Source: Phocoena phocoena
Lineage: Eukaryota > Chordata > Mammalia > Artiodactyla > Phocoenidae
Direction: 5' to 3'
Assembly: GCF_963924675.1 (NCBI RefSeq)
Contig: NC_089238.1
Location: 41,992,879-42,056,878 of the forward strand
Length of the DNA: 64,000 nt
In this document: positions 21,996 to 33,148 of the stretch, piece by piece
How the letters are laid out: each line of letters begins with the position of its first letter
How positions within the stretch are numbered: the first letter of the stretch is position 1
Made by a program: the position numbers and the translations under genes
The notes under the pieces: generated by a model
Databases searched by the model: none
What the model was told of the DNA's origin: nothing
What the model saw: the letters and a program-made list of their open reading frames with translations, nothing else

Positions 21996-22314
21996 TTTTA
22001 AATTAATTTAGCTTTGGCTGTGTTGGGTCTTTGTTGCTGCACGTGGGCTTTCTCTAGTTGTGGCGAGTGGGGGCAGCTTTTTGTTGCGGTGCACGGGCTT
22101 CTCATTGCAGTGGCTTCTCTTGTTGTGGAGCACGGGCTCTAGGCGCACGGACTGCAGTAGTTGTGGCTCGTGGGCTCTAGAGTGCAGGCTCAGTAGTTGT
22201 GGTGCACGGGTTTAGTTGCTTCGCGGCATGTGGGATCTTCCCGGACCAGGGCTCGAACCCGTGTCCCCTACACTGGCAGGCCGATTCTTAACTACTTCGC
22301 CACTAGGGGAGCCC
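21996..22314 (-). mobile_element. CHR-type SINE, long form, minus strand
   Basis: The body (GTTGCTGCACGTGGGCTTTC, GTAGTTGTGGCTCGTGGGCT) ends CGCCACTAGGGGAGCC. It is flanked by the 12-bp duplication TAAATTTTATTT (21984-21995 and 22315-22326), which belongs to the older element. Confidence 0.9.
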
Positions 22315-22337
22315 TAAATTTTATTTAATTTTAATCT

Positions 22338-22457
22338 GGGAATTCCCTGGTGGTCCAGTGGTTAGGACTCTGTGTTCAGACTGCCAAGGGCCCGGTTTCA
22401 ATCCCTGGTTGGGGAATTGAAATCCCATAAGCTGTGTGGCACAGCCAAAAAAAAAAA
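22338..22457 (+). mobile_element. Short tRNA-derived SINE, + strand
   Basis: The head GGGAATTCCCTGGTGGTCCA with A-box TGGTCCAGTGG is followed by the ATCCCTGGTTGGGGAATTGA body and an A-run tail. It is inserted only about 24 bp from the neighbouring SINE. Confidence 0.85.
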
Positions 22458-22530
22458 TGTTTTTTTAAATTTTAATTTAAATAGTCATGTGTGGCTAGTG
22501 GATTTCTTAGTGGACAGCACAGATCTAGAT

Positions 22531-22747
22531 TTTTTAAAAAATATTTATTTATTTATTTGATTGTGCCAGGTCTTATTTGCGGCTCCCCGGCTCCTTAGTT
22601 GCAGCTCACCAGCTCATTAGTCGTGGTATGTGAACTCTTAGTTGTGGCATGCATGTGGGATCTAGTTCTGTGACCAGGGATCGAACTTGGGCCCCCTGCA
22701 TTGGAAGCTTGTAATCTTACCCACTAAGCCACCGGGGAAGTACCCAA
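22531..22747 (-). mobile_element. tRNA-derived SINE, minus strand
   Basis: It opens with TTTTTTAAAAAATATTTATT and closes CCACTAAGCCACCGGGGAAG. It is flanked by the 8-bp duplication ATCTAGAT (22523-22530 and 22748-22755), right at the edge of the older inverted-repeat element. Confidence 0.8.
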
Positions 22748-22794
22748 ATCTAGATATTGAGGCTTAGCTTTGTGTCAGTCCTTTGTTTTTAGAA

Positions 22795-23340
22795 CTTAAT
22801 ACTCACTTAACATACATTTATTGAGTGCCTGCTAAGATGATCTCAGCCCTCAAGAACTTCACAGCCTAGTCGGGGAGAGAAACAAGCTGATCAACATTAG
22901 AGATGAGCACAGAGAAGGGCACCTAACTGGTGGGTTGAAGGTAGGAGATAGTCCTTGAGAATTGGGTAGTAATTAGCAACGTGGAAAGGAGAAGAAAAGA
23001 GGCCTTCCTGCAGCATTTTCAGTGCAAAGGTCTGAAGCGAGAGCATAGCCTCTCCAAGGGTTCACCAGTAGTTCCATATGTCTGAAACATAGCACAGATC
23101 CGAAGTGGAGGAAAATGAGGCTGAAGGGCAGGCTGTAGTACTGGGTGCACCTGGGAGGGTGACTAAGAATCAAGGGAGGTTCCTAGGTAAAGTAAGTGTA
23201 GAGTGGTTTCCACAGAGGAAAGCTAACTAGATTAGATAAATAGATTTAGATAAAGAGCCCTTAAGTCAATGTGTAGTGAGAAATAAGGCCAGGTAGGAGT
23301 GGGCCTTGAAGACTGTGGTTAAAAATTATCACTCAGTAGA
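22795..23340. mobile_element. Decayed old repeat (L2/L1-like), uncertain
   Basis: ACATTTATTGAGTGCCTGCT, then AGCCCTCAAGAACTTCACAG and a later GTGGGCCTTGAAGACTG, resembles old LINE 3' text also seen near 36130-36810. I cannot assign a family. Confidence 0.35.
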
Positions 23341-23478
23341 AGATATAGTTATGAACCACTCAGATTCAAAGGAATGGCCCAGTAAAAATGCCCATTTGTG
23401 TAAGTAAGGGACAGAAGAGACTGGAAGTTAGGGAGGCAAAAAACAGGCTGTTGTGTAGGTTCTTGACTTGGCGGTTTG

Positions 23479-23855
23479 TGTTAGTTTGCTAGGGCTGCCA
23501 TAACAGTATCACAGACTGGGTAGCTTAAACAACAGAAGTTCATTTTCTCACAATTCTGGAGGCTAGAAGTCTGAGATCAAGGCATTAGCAGGGTCAGTTT
23601 CTTCTAAGGCCCCCTTCCTTGGCTTGTAGATGGCCCTTTTCTCCCTGAGTCTTCGACATGGTCTTCCCTATGTGTGTGTCTGTGTCCTAATCTCTGCGCC
23701 AACAGTTATATTGGATTAGGGCCCACCTTAATGACCTCATTTTAATTTAATTACCTCTTTAAAGACCCTATCTCAAAACACAGTCACATTCTGAGGTACT
23801 GTGGGTCTGGACTTCAACCTGTATATTTTGAGGGGACACAATTCAGCCCATAACA
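23479..23855 (-). mobile_element. Solo MLT1-like LTR (ERVL-MaLR), minus strand
   Basis: The element is bounded by TGTTAGTTTGCTAGGGCTGC and GACACAATTCAGCCCATAAC-A, which are the TG...CA ends of an MLT1-class LTR read in reverse. Internal phrases (AATTCTGGAGGCTAGAAGTC, GGATTAGGGCCCACCTTAAT) fit. No internal retroviral region is next to it, so it is a solo LTR. The 5-bp flanks no longer match, as expected for an old insertion. Confidence 0.8.
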
Positions 23856-25129
23856 GAGTCTGTGGAAGGGCTTCAGGAGCTTTGTGAGCCCCCAAGTTTG
23901 AATGCTGAGTTTTACACAAATGTGAATTTGTCTGAAGTGGGTCCATAGCAGGCAGCTGATTCCCAAAGGGGTCTGTGATCCCTCCCCAGTTGGCTGTTTG
24001 CATTAACTTACTCAGGAGGAAGTTAAAGATGTGAGACGAAGGCCTGGAAATGCCACAGGCATCAATAAACACAATCTGGGTGTTCAATGGTATATGAAGA
24101 CTGAGAGTTTACACTGACTAGAAGACTACAAGTGTTATTGTGAGGCACTGGAAATTCTGTTAGAACTGGTATGGGAGGAAAGTGGATTTTTATTTTTGGA
24201 CCTTATTTGAATTTCATGGGAAATTATGTAATTTCCATGACTGTCAATAAAAAACACCAGTGATTTTCCATAACTAAGTGAATTCAATGAAACTAACCTT
24301 CTTCTTGTTATATCCTTGTTAATATTTTCCTAAAAAGAAAGTCACAGAGCAACAAAACTGTCCCCAGCTGCTTCTCATTAGGAATGTGGTTAGCAGATGT
24401 GGGTTTTCATAGTTATAAGGCATTGAGATAGTTAATCCATTTTTGTGGGTTTCAGATGGATAGTGATTTATCTTGGCAGGATGAATTTTAAAATGCGCTT
24501 GCATCAGCTAAAGGATATATGCACCTTTTCCCCTTTCACTTCATGTTAGTGCTGGAGAGAAAAATACATTTTAGGATATTTCTCCTGGAAGGCAAAGTAG
24601 TACTGTCAAAAGGGACAATTGATCTCACTGTCCTCTAATGGGGGAAGAGAATGCATGGGTACTTTTTCAGAGTTGGATGTTGGATTGGTTATCTTACAAG
24701 TTTATTTCTCCCTTTGGCCTCTTCTTTAGTAGTAATTGAGCAGCTCTTTTGTTCCTCTGGCATCTGGCCACCTTTGTGGTATGACCTTCAGGCTTGCTAA
24801 GGGCTGCAATTTTGCCTGGGGCCCTCTTTCCTTATGAAATTACACAACACTCAAACCTTGGAAGCAGCCCCAGATCCACTAATTCTTTCCTTTGACGGAC
24901 TTTTGGCAATATGTACTCCCTTTCAGCCAAAGTGTAGCTTTACACAAGATCTGTTTGTCACCGAAATTAATTTGGCCATTTGCCCTTTAAGCCTGCAGTC
25001 AAATAGTATTATGGCAGACTCCTTTATGATAAAGTATAGACTCTCAGCTGGAGAGTTTCAACCAAAGGTTTTACTGTTGCTGCTGCTAAAGGTCAACAGG
25101 TAATTATATAACAGCAGTGGTACTTTTTA

Positions 25130-25340
25130 TGGAACTCTTACAGTGCATCAGGTACAGTGTTGCTAAGCACTTTGCAGACATCACCCCAGTCAACCCTTAC
25201 AACCACACTTCGAGGTAGAAGGTGTCTGAAGTTTTCTGAAGAAGAGACTGAGGCCCATGACTTCAGGCCCTCGACCATTGTCATATAACTAGTAAGTGGC
25301 CAAACTACAATTTGAACCTTGTGCTTTTAATTACCATGCT
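25130..25340 (-). mobile_element. MIR SINE remnant, minus strand
   Basis: The text GAAGAGACTGAGGCCCATGA, then CATATAACTAGTAAGTGGCC and AATTTGAACC, is the MIR core read in reverse. Confidence 0.55.
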
Positions 25341-28189
25341 ATATTGTATGTCTACTATGAGTGAGAAGAAAAAAAAAGACCACTGGCTTTTGAGAGAGTA
25401 TAGAATCAGAGCCTGAGTAATAGAATTGTAGGAAATCATGGAACTGAGAGAGCTAATCCAACCCCCTCATTTTGAAGTAGCAATGATGCCTGCCTTGTCC
25501 TGAGAAAACAACAGCTTGAGCAGAGGAGAATACCTACTGATAGGTGACAGGAATGGAAGGTGATTGGGAATTACCTCAGCCATTCCCTTTTTTAGAGGTA
25601 GATAAAGTAACACGCCTGTTCAAAGAATTATCTAAGCTTGTCTCGCCATCCCTAAGAAACCGTGGGAACAGATGTGTACCCTTTTTATTTCAGATTTCAT
25701 TATCCACAGTAAGTAGATTTCCACTGACTACTTGAGATTTCCTAGATGGTAATTTTCACTCTGCAAGGAACCAGTAACCTTCAGAGGGATTATTTGAAAT
25801 GACTACAGCGCAGGAGGCACTGAATTTCAATCAGTCACATGTTTAATGAGTTCCTTCTCTGCAAGACAGTATTTTTGGAAGAGTGGGGAACAAAAAGAAG
25901 TCAATGGGTGGTTCCTGCCCTCCTGTATTTTATAATCTACTTGGACGAACAAGCGAGGCGTAGAATAAAATTGTTCAAAGAAAAAAATCCCAGCAAATTG
26001 GGCAGCCAGGGACAACTGGGATGACATCTTGCTCGGTGGGAAAGTGTTTGAAAGGGGCAGGAAGTGTTTAGAAGGATGGACTCTGGCAGGTATGTGCAAG
26101 GCATCATTGGGAGACACTGACTGGATGAATCTGGCCAATCTGTAGTGATGAAAGAGAATGTGGAAAATTAGGTTCTGATGCAAGACCTTGTCAGAACAGC
26201 TCAATAGTTTGGAAAACTTTGATGGATATATTTGAAAATAATCTTTAAAGTAAATACCCCCAAGTAATCCCAATATCAATCTCTATTACCTTTCCTCTTC
26301 CCGGGATTAAATTACTACCTTATGTAAGTGTCCTCACTATTTATTTGGAAGATCGCTGACTTCCTTCAATTCTACTGACCAAAAGGTCTTGACACTTTTG
26401 GAAAGAATTTCCAGCACTTCCCTTTTGCTAATAAAGGTGTCCTCAAGTGCCCAACCTCTGGGCAATTACGTATGTAAAAGTTTCAAAATTGTGCTCATAG
26501 TCTAAGGAGTCAGCTGCCAGGTGCCCTCTAATAAGCAGAAATTTCACGTAACTCAGGCATCTGGGGGTTCGCGCCTCAGCTGGAGCAAAGCCAGAAATGT
26601 CTGTGACTGCAGGTGCACTTCAGCACATTGAGACCTGCTGGAACAGCGATCTGGCCTAACTGCAATTGATTTAGGAGAGGGCTGGAGGGTTGAGCTTCTG
26701 CTGACACTTGCAGCTTGGAAAATTCTGCTCCGCTAATTGCAAAGGGGATTCTGCTGTAATGATTTTTTTGGGTAGGATACCTTTCTCATTTTGAATTCTT
26801 TCTTCATTTGGGCTCTGGTGATTTCCAGTCTCTATTTTTATTGTTTTAACTCCTGGTATAGGAGGCTCTTTGAAAGTTTCCGCCCACACATGCATGTGCA
26901 TTCAGAGTGGTGCATGGACATGGCTTACAAGCTTCAACATGTACTTCATGAGCAAGCAGGTATATAGCCCCTTTTACAGGAACTGGTACTTGCTACCTCT
27001 GCTGGCACCCCCCCCCCACAAACAAATGAAAATATGGGGATTTTGCTTTTCTTTCCAAAAAAAAAAAAAAAAGGAAAGAGGGCTCATTGACTTCACATTT
27101 TTGAGATCTCTCTCAGCAGCGTGATTTCTGGACCCTCATCTTTGAGGTCTGGGGTATGTTTTTTTGTTTGTTTGTTTTTAAAAGCCCTGGACCAGGAGGA
27201 TGGGAGACTTGAGTTGTCTCTGTTTCTCCACTGTGGGCTTCCAGCCAGAGTCTTTGGCTTTCTGGGCCTCAGTTTCCTCAGCTCTTCCAGCCCATGAAAC
27301 TGGCAGAACCAGGTGGATTGTATCACCCATGTCTTTGTATAAAAGCTGCTGCAGGCCCTGCAGTGTGCAGTTTCTGGGGAGGCTCATATGCACTTGCTCC
27401 AACATAAGGCCAAGGCCTCCAGGGTGAGAAAGTCAGATCTACAAATTCAAGTCCAAACACTCCAATATTTGGTTATATGAGGCTTTTTACACTCATATTC
27501 TGCCATCTCCACTGACCCTGTACTGTGTTCACATTGGAATTCTGGCATCTTCCTAAGTAACTCATTTGACAAATATCTTTGAGGCCTACCTATTGTGGCT
27601 GCAGGGCTAAAGAAGATATGGTCTCCTCTGGCATTACTGGCAAGTAAACGGGATTACAAAGCAGAGTGACAAATGCTTGGATTCATGCCTCTGGACCTAT
27701 TGCCTAGGTGGACTATTGAGCTTCCACTGTCACCTCTGTGAAGCTGTCCCCAGGCCCAACTAAATGTTTCTTCTACTCTGCTCTCAGGGTGTTTTCTACA
27801 TGTCACTTAACCACATAATATCACATCAGGTTGGTTGGTTCTCCATTTTCCTCCCCCACTAGACCGCCAGCTCTGAGCTGTGGCACGTTTTATCCAGCTC
27901 CTCTCCAGGCCTCAAAGGGAGCACACTGCGGAGCATCCTGTAAATACGTAACGAACCAGTCAATGCAAGTGAACATGCAACTCGGTCTTGCAGGATTGCA
28001 AAGTGCCTCTCGAAGCTGATTTTGCTTTCCATGCCCATGCAGCTCTGGTGAATTGCACGGTAGAGGTCAGGAGTTGGGGGTGGGGAGATCGGAGGCGTAC
28101 GAGGAAGAAGGTGAGTCCAAGCCCCACTTCGCTAGAGCTGCCCACGTCCGGTAAACTGTAACCCACTGCACTGCGGTCAACTCCTTAAC

Positions 28190-28329
28190 CTCCCGGAAGC
28201 GGCTCAGCCGGCCTCTCCCCGCCCCTCCGGAAGGTGGGCGTGGCCCCTAATGAATAATGAATCGCCGCGGTGGCGGCGGGCCCGCCCCCTCGGGCGGGAA
28301 GGGGGAAGCGCCGAGGCTGCCTGACTGGA
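28190..28329 (+). promoter_or_regulatory. SNTB2: SNTB2 CpG-rich proximal promoter / 5' UTR
   Basis: This lies just upstream of the SNTB2 start and has no TATA box. It holds two ETS-type CCGGAAG sites (28193-28199 and 28227-28233), a CCCCGCCCC GC box (28217-28225) and a GGGCGTGG KLF/Sp-like box (28236-28243). CpG richness continues through exon 1 to about 29000. This is typical of a TATA-less CpG-island promoter. The transcription start is not visible from sequence alone. Confidence 0.7.
28250..28324 (+). CDS. Upstream ORF before SNTB2 (24 codons)
   Basis: ATG at 28250 opens a 24-codon frame (begins [10 protein letters not shown]) ending in TGA at 28322-28324, five bases before the SNTB2 ATG. 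A second upstream ATG at 28257 opens another frame that overlaps the SNTB2 coding start and ends at 28502. Both matter only if transcription starts upstream of them. Confidence 0.35.
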   Translation: MNNESPRWRRARPLGREGGSAEAA

Positions 28330-28909
28330 ATGAGGGTAGCTGCGGCGACTGCGGCGGCGGGAGCGGGGCCGGCCATGGCGGTGTGGACGCGGGCCACCAA
28401 AGCGGGGCTGGTGGAGCTGCTCCTGAGGGAGCGCTGGGTCCGAGTGGTGGCCGAGCTGAGCGGGGAGAGCCTGAGCCTGACGGGCGACGCCGCGGCGGCT
28501 GAGCCTGAACCCGCTCTCGGGCCCGCGGCGGCCGCCTTCAACGGCCTCCCGAACGGCGGCAGCGCGGGCGACTCACTGCCTGGGAGCCCGAGCCGCGGCC
28601 TGGGCCCCCCGAGCCCACCCGCGCCGCCGCGGGGTCCGGCGGGCGAGGCGGGCGCGTCACCGCCCGTGCGCCGGGTGCGGGTGGTGAAGCAGGAGGCGGG
28701 CGGCCTGGGCATCAGCATCAAGGGCGGCCGCGAGAACCGGATGCCGATTCTCATCTCCAAGATCTTCCCGGGACTGGCGGCCGACCAGAGCCGGGCGCTG
28801 CGGCTGGGCGACGCCATTCTGTCGGTGAACGGCACCGACCTGCGCCAGGCCACCCACGACCAGGCCGTGCAGGCGCTGAAGCGCGCGGGCAAGGAGGTGC
28901 TGCTGGAGG
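28330..28909 (+). CDS. SNTB2: SNTB2 (beta-2 syntrophin), coding exon 1
   Basis: This is the first coding exon of beta-2 syntrophin, a peripheral membrane adaptor. It binds dystrophin, utrophin and dystrobrevin and presents a PDZ domain to channels and signalling proteins. The product starts [20 protein letters not shown]. The first half of the split PH1 domain follows ([20 protein letters not shown], about residues 30-50), then a Gly/Pro/Ala-rich insert (about 55-110). The PDZ domain starts near residue 113 ([20 protein letters not shown]) with the carboxylate-binding GLGI loop at 125-128, and runs to [12 protein letters not shown]. The exon holds 193 codons plus one base and ends at donor GTGAGC (28910), inside the last PDZ strand. 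The start chosen is the first in-frame ATG and matches the human N-terminus. A second ATG at 28375 (Met16, GCCATGG context) could also serve. The full protein is about 540 residues, so the rest lies beyond the window. Confidence 0.96.
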
Positions 28910-31011
28910 GTGAGCGGGGCCGGCGGGCGGGCGGGCGGTGCTGGGCTGACCGGCGCTCACTTTGTTTCTGCCACCCTACCCGCTTTGCTGGGCCAGACCC
29001 TTCCCTCTCCCCCGCCCCCCGGGTCCTCACCTTCCTCTCTACTGGTAGCCCGGGTCTCCCCAAACCCCGTCTGCTGGAGCTTTGAGGATGGAAAAACTGA
29101 TGCTCCCTACAGGAAAAGTTGGGCAGCCGCCGAAGTGTGGCTTGCAGTCCCCAAGGAAGACTCGGTTGAGATTTAGTAAGAAGCAGCCGTGCTGGAAGCC
29201 CCGCCTCTGCACGATAAGCTGACATTAAGAACTAGAGGGGGACGGAGCGAAGCTCTGGAGGTCTCCGTTTGCCTCCTGAGAAGTGCCGGGTTGGCGCTTT
29301 CTTCGCTCACCTCTGGCTCCCCAGGGCAGGCGGGTCTGTTAGAAAAAAAAAAAAAAATTCGTCCACACCGGCCAGTGGTATGCTTGGGCAAACCACCAAA
29401 ACGCTGGTTAATTTATGGGAATTTAACCCATCATTGGCTCTCAACAATTACCAAAGGAGATCATAGCACGTCATTGAAGCCAGAAAGCTGAAACAGCAAG
29501 TTTGTGTGGTTAATGAGCCTTGTTTAACAGTGGACGCTCACGTGTTTGAACATTTACTGCCAACTAGAGTTTTGCCCCTTTTGCAGGAGACTGGTGCCAG
29601 CTTCCTACCATTCACAGGCCTCAAGGCTTTAAGCTTATTAGAAGCCTGAAATGTTAAACCTCAAGTTATGTTTAAATAGCTAGGATTATTCTTTAAGTAT
29701 GCATGTGATCTGTTACTTGGGTCTTTTGTGATGAATTTATGGATTTACTAAATTTATGATTTACTAAATCTCAAAATTAAATCTCATCTACTTGAAGGAC
29801 TCATACATGTTGGAGGTAATATTCAGAAATTTTTGAGCAATCGGCCTTCTTTCACTGATGATTTCAGTCATTCAAGAAGCATTTATTGCTGGCTATATAG
29901 AACAGAATATAAAAGATGATGTGTCTATTTGGTGTCTAGTTGGGGAAAGGATAGAAAAGTGCAAAACAACTTACAATTTATAGATTACGGAGTGCAAACT
30001 ATATAAATGCCAAGGGAATGCAAAGTTAGGAAGTAGTTAGTGGAAATTGTATTGGTCAGCGAGGAATTTTTCAAGGAGCTGAATCTTGAGCCAGGTCTCT
30101 AAGGAAGTGATGGACATAGGCAGAGATGAGTCAGGAGTGTATTCCTAGCAGAGGAAGAAGAGAAGGGAAGGGGTGGGGAGTGGAGGTAGGAAGAGGCCAA
30201 TCATCAAACTGAGAGGCCAGAAGTCCAGCTTGGCAAAGTGATTGTCACTTTTTTCTAAATCTGCTGGTAAATGTTTGGGAAAATGTTAGTTTGCAAGTAA
30301 ATATTTTAATGTGCTCCAGTTGTGAAATTCCAGTGTCCCACCTTTATAATATCCTATTTATAAATCTCATTTATATCTCACTTAGGTGGGGCTAGACATT
30401 GCTCAGAAATTAGTGCTAATAAAAGGAGTAAAATTATAGATCATGGCTTGGGTGGTATGTGTGTAAAAAAATTGTTACCATAAATGTGTACTTTGAAATT
30501 GGGCTAGCTAAGAATTCGGTTGTAAATTCTTAGAGCCAGAATATTGAATGTAGTACTATTTATGTGATGCTCAGTGGTGGTGGGCAGACATTTCAACTCT
30601 TTACCCCATATTTAAAAAAAAAATCCAGTTTTTGTTTAGATATAATTTGAACCTGGTATTCATACCAATTAAGTGAAAATCATCTAGTAAATGCTTCCCA
30701 ATATTCATTAGACTAAAATAGGCCACATGTGCTTTTAGAAGGAGGGTTTACAAATGGCAGCATAACATTTATTGAATGCCTATTTACCTAACACATAGGT
30801 TCTATTTTATTTTCCCATTTTGTAAAAGACAAGTAGTTTTTGTTCTTATGTGTGGGGGAAGTATGGAATTGAACTTTCAAGCCAAGGGATATAAAAATAA
30901 AATTGCTTAGAATATGTAAAATCACTGAAAACAGTGATTTAATTGAACCAAACATGTAAAATTGAGAGCTAGTGTCCCATCCAGGAAGCCCACTTTAAAA
31001 AAAAAAAAAAA

Positions 31012-31326
31012 AAAATTTATTTATTTATTTATTTATGGCTGCATTGGGTCTTCATTGCTGCGTGTGGGCTTTCTCTTGTTGCAACAAGTGGGGGGCTACT
31101 CTTCATTGCTGTGCACGGGCTTCTCATTGCGGTGGCTTCTCTTGTTGGGGAGCACGGGATCTAGGCGCTCGGGCTTCAGTAGTTGTGGCTTGTGTGCTCT
31201 AAAGCGCAGGCTCAGTAGTTGTGGCACACGGGCTTAGTTGCACCGTGGCATGTGGGATCTTCCTGGACTGGGGCTCGAACATGTGTCCCCTGCATTGGCA
31301 GGCAGATTCTTAACTACTGCGCCACG
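31012..31326 (-). mobile_element. CHR-type SINE, minus strand, lacking its tRNA-like end
   Basis: An A/T-rich edge (TTTATTTATTTATTTATTTA) leads into GGCTGCATTGGGTCTTCATT and the standard body. It stops after TACTGCGCCACG without the usual CCAGGGAAGCCC terminus. It runs almost directly into the next SINE. Confidence 0.85.
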
Positions 31327-31342
31327 TCTCAGGTAGGCTACT

Positions 31343-31662
31343 ATTTTTTTTTTCTTTTTTTTTTTTGGCTGCGTTGGATCTTAGTTGCTGTGCACAGGCT
31401 TTCTCCAGTTGTGGCAAGCGGGGGCTACTCTTCACTGTGGAGCGCAAGCTCTAGGCGTGCGGACTTCAGTAGTTGTGGCTCCCAGGCTCTAGAGCGCAGG
31501 CTCAGTCGTTGTGGCTCACGGGCCCAGAACGCAAACTCAGTAGTTGTGGCGCATGGGCTTAGTTGCTCCGTGGCATGTGGGATCTTCCCCGACCAGGGCT
31601 TGAACCCGTGTCCCCTGCCTTGGCAGGCGGATTCTTAACCACTGCTCCACCAAGGAAGTCCA
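31343..31662 (-). mobile_element. CHR-type SINE, long form, minus strand
   Basis: A T-run is followed by GGCTGCGTTGGATCTTAGTT, the AGTAGTTGTGGCTCCCAGGC body and the end CCACCAAGGAAGTCC. It is the second of a close head-to-tail pair of SINEs on the same strand. Confidence 0.88.
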
Positions 31663-31924
31663 AAGCCTACTTTTAAAAGATGGATTTTTATGATTAGCCC
31701 TTAAAGTTTTGGAACTGTATGGTCCTTCCATTAGATGTCTCAAAACTTGAAAAACTACCTTAACATAGCACAGTGATGCTGTTTTGTGGTGTGGGCAGGG
31801 AATTTCAGGCATGCCCTTACCACCCCCAAGCAAAGGAAAACTAGTTTCTGGTTGCCTGTGGTTAGGGAACTGAGTGAGCTAAGGGTTTTTTTTTTTTATC
31901 TCGTGGATTTGTAGGGATTATTCA

Positions 31925-32490
31925 TTCATACATGAAACATTTATTCAGCTCTGCCACGTGCCAGAGGCGCTTGAAGATAGTATCTGATTCCTGCCCTCAA
32001 GAAGTTTGGAGTTGAGATAAGAGAGAGTTAAGAAATAGTACAGCAAAGGGTTAAAAGCATGTGAGAATAGAACTCTGGAGAGGGCGCAGCCCAAAGGAAG
32101 GAGAGATCTATGGAAGACTGTCGTGGGCATCAGAGGTTGAGGATGCCCAGGAAAAGGCTGATGGAAAAGTTGAAGTTTGAATTGAGCCTTCCCCTAAGGA
32201 GAAAGCTGCCACCAGTAAAGACACAAGTGAGAGACAGGAAGAAGTCATTTTGCCCAGTGAGGGCAGAGGACGAATGAGGACTTTATGGTCAGCTAGACCT
32301 GGGTATGTTTCTGGCTAGTGGTTTGTAACCCCTAGGCAAGTTACTCACCCTTGCTCCACCTTAGTTTCCTCATCTGTAAAACCAGCATAGTAATAATACC
32401 TCCTTACAGGGTTGTTATTCATTTGACAGTTTATGTGCTGGGAGCCTTTTTGGGGACTGGGAATACAGCAGTAAACAACAGTAATGAAAA
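31925..32490 (-). mobile_element. L2-like remnant with embedded MIR
   Basis: TTCATACATGAAACATTTAT, the CTGCCACGTGCCAGAGG phrase and CCTGCCCTCAAGAAGTTTGG fit the reverse strand of L2 3' sequence. A related phrase, GGGAATACAGCAGTAAACAA, recurs near 32458. The MIR is listed separately. Confidence 0.45.
32300..32430 (+). mobile_element. MIR SINE fragment
   Basis: GGCAAGTTACTCACCCTTGC, then TTAGTTTCCTCATCTGTAAA and TACCTCCTTACAGGGTTGTT, is the MIR core in forward sense. Confidence 0.75.
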
Positions 32491-33148
32491 CAAAGTCTGA
32501 ATGAGGAAGGTAGGACTAGGTCATGAAGGTATGCTGTGAGTTACCAGGCACTCTCAGAATAGCCAGGATAACAAGTTGTTAAAATCCAAGGCTCCATTTT
32601 ACTTGAAAAGACATACATGGTAAGAATAAGTTGTTTTAGGTGAACACTTCAAGAATGAGTTTGCACTTGCATGCAAACACCTTTTTCTAATCTTGTTTTC
32701 CGGTCATCTCTTGTATACGTCAACTTTTTTATCCTTAAGTTTTGCATTTAGTTTTTCATCCCTCTGATTTTTCCTATTCCTTCACACTTGCTGTTCAGAA
32801 CCTTAAAACTTGCTAATAACTATGTGCTAGTAGTTTTGACTAATGTCTCTTAGCACTGATATTAAGATATGCTGAAATTCACAGATTCTCAGCGTGAAGG
32901 GGTGACTACTCTTCTATTATAGTGTATGTTGAATTTACTGTATCTTGTGTGCTGGAAATGGGGTCTATCCAGAAAGCTTCTAGAATTTATATTTGAATTA
33001 GACTACACATCAAAAAGTGTTCCAGAAGAGGTTAGGAAAGAGCATCGTGTCCAGCTTAAGTTGTTGTTGTTTTAATTTATTTATTTGGCGGTGCCAGTTC
33101 TTAAGTTGCTGCGTGTGACATCTTCACTGTGGCATTCAGGATCTTTTT

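Larger units (their letters stand above)
21868..22527. mobile_element. DNA-transposon-like inverted-repeat element, split by two SINEs
   Basis: It starts GTACTGTCCAATAAATTCTC and ends with the near-complement of that (about 22508-22525, GTGGACAGCACAG). Internal text GAGCACTTGAAATGTGGCTA is mirrored by TAGTCATGTGTGGCTAGTGG. This fits a non-autonomous mammalian DNA transposon of the MER type. I do not give a family name. SINEs at 21996-22314 and 22338-22457 interrupt it. Confidence 0.6.
18906..28185. other. UTP4-SNTB2 intergenic spacer
   Basis: This 9.3-kb spacer carries no supportable gene. It holds an old antisense L1 piece, a DNA-transposon-like element packed with SINEs (21868-22755), an old decayed repeat (22795-23340), a solo MLT1-like LTR, a MIR remnant and otherwise unannotated AT-rich sequence. 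A small perfect inverted repeat, GTCTATTACAAATAGAC, sits at 20133-20149. Confidence 0.8.

Noticed and set aside
23479..23855. Fuller endogenous retrovirus next to the LTR
   Set aside because: No second LTR, primer-binding site or gag/pol-like frame is visible within several kb, so only a solo LTR is supported.
24834..25103. 89-codon frame in the intergenic spacer
   Set aside because: It has no recognisable motif, no flanking splice or promoter signals, and lies beside a MIR remnant. It begins at ATG by chance.
28270..28329. N-terminal extension of SNTB2 from 28270
   Set aside because: The codon at 28270 is GTG, not ATG, and no in-frame ATG lies between it and 28330. The human-like start is 28330.
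28910..29085. Read-through of the SNTB2 frame past exon 1
   Set aside because: A strong GTGAGC donor at 28910 ends the exon exactly where the human protein continues with exon 2 text. The following residues are unlike syntrophin.
28185..29225. 346-codon open frame on the minus strand opposite SNTB2 exon 1
   Set aside because: It is the antisense shadow of a GC-rich CpG island, where stop codons are rare. It has Arg/Pro/Ser-rich low-complexity content, no splice logic and no recognisable domain.
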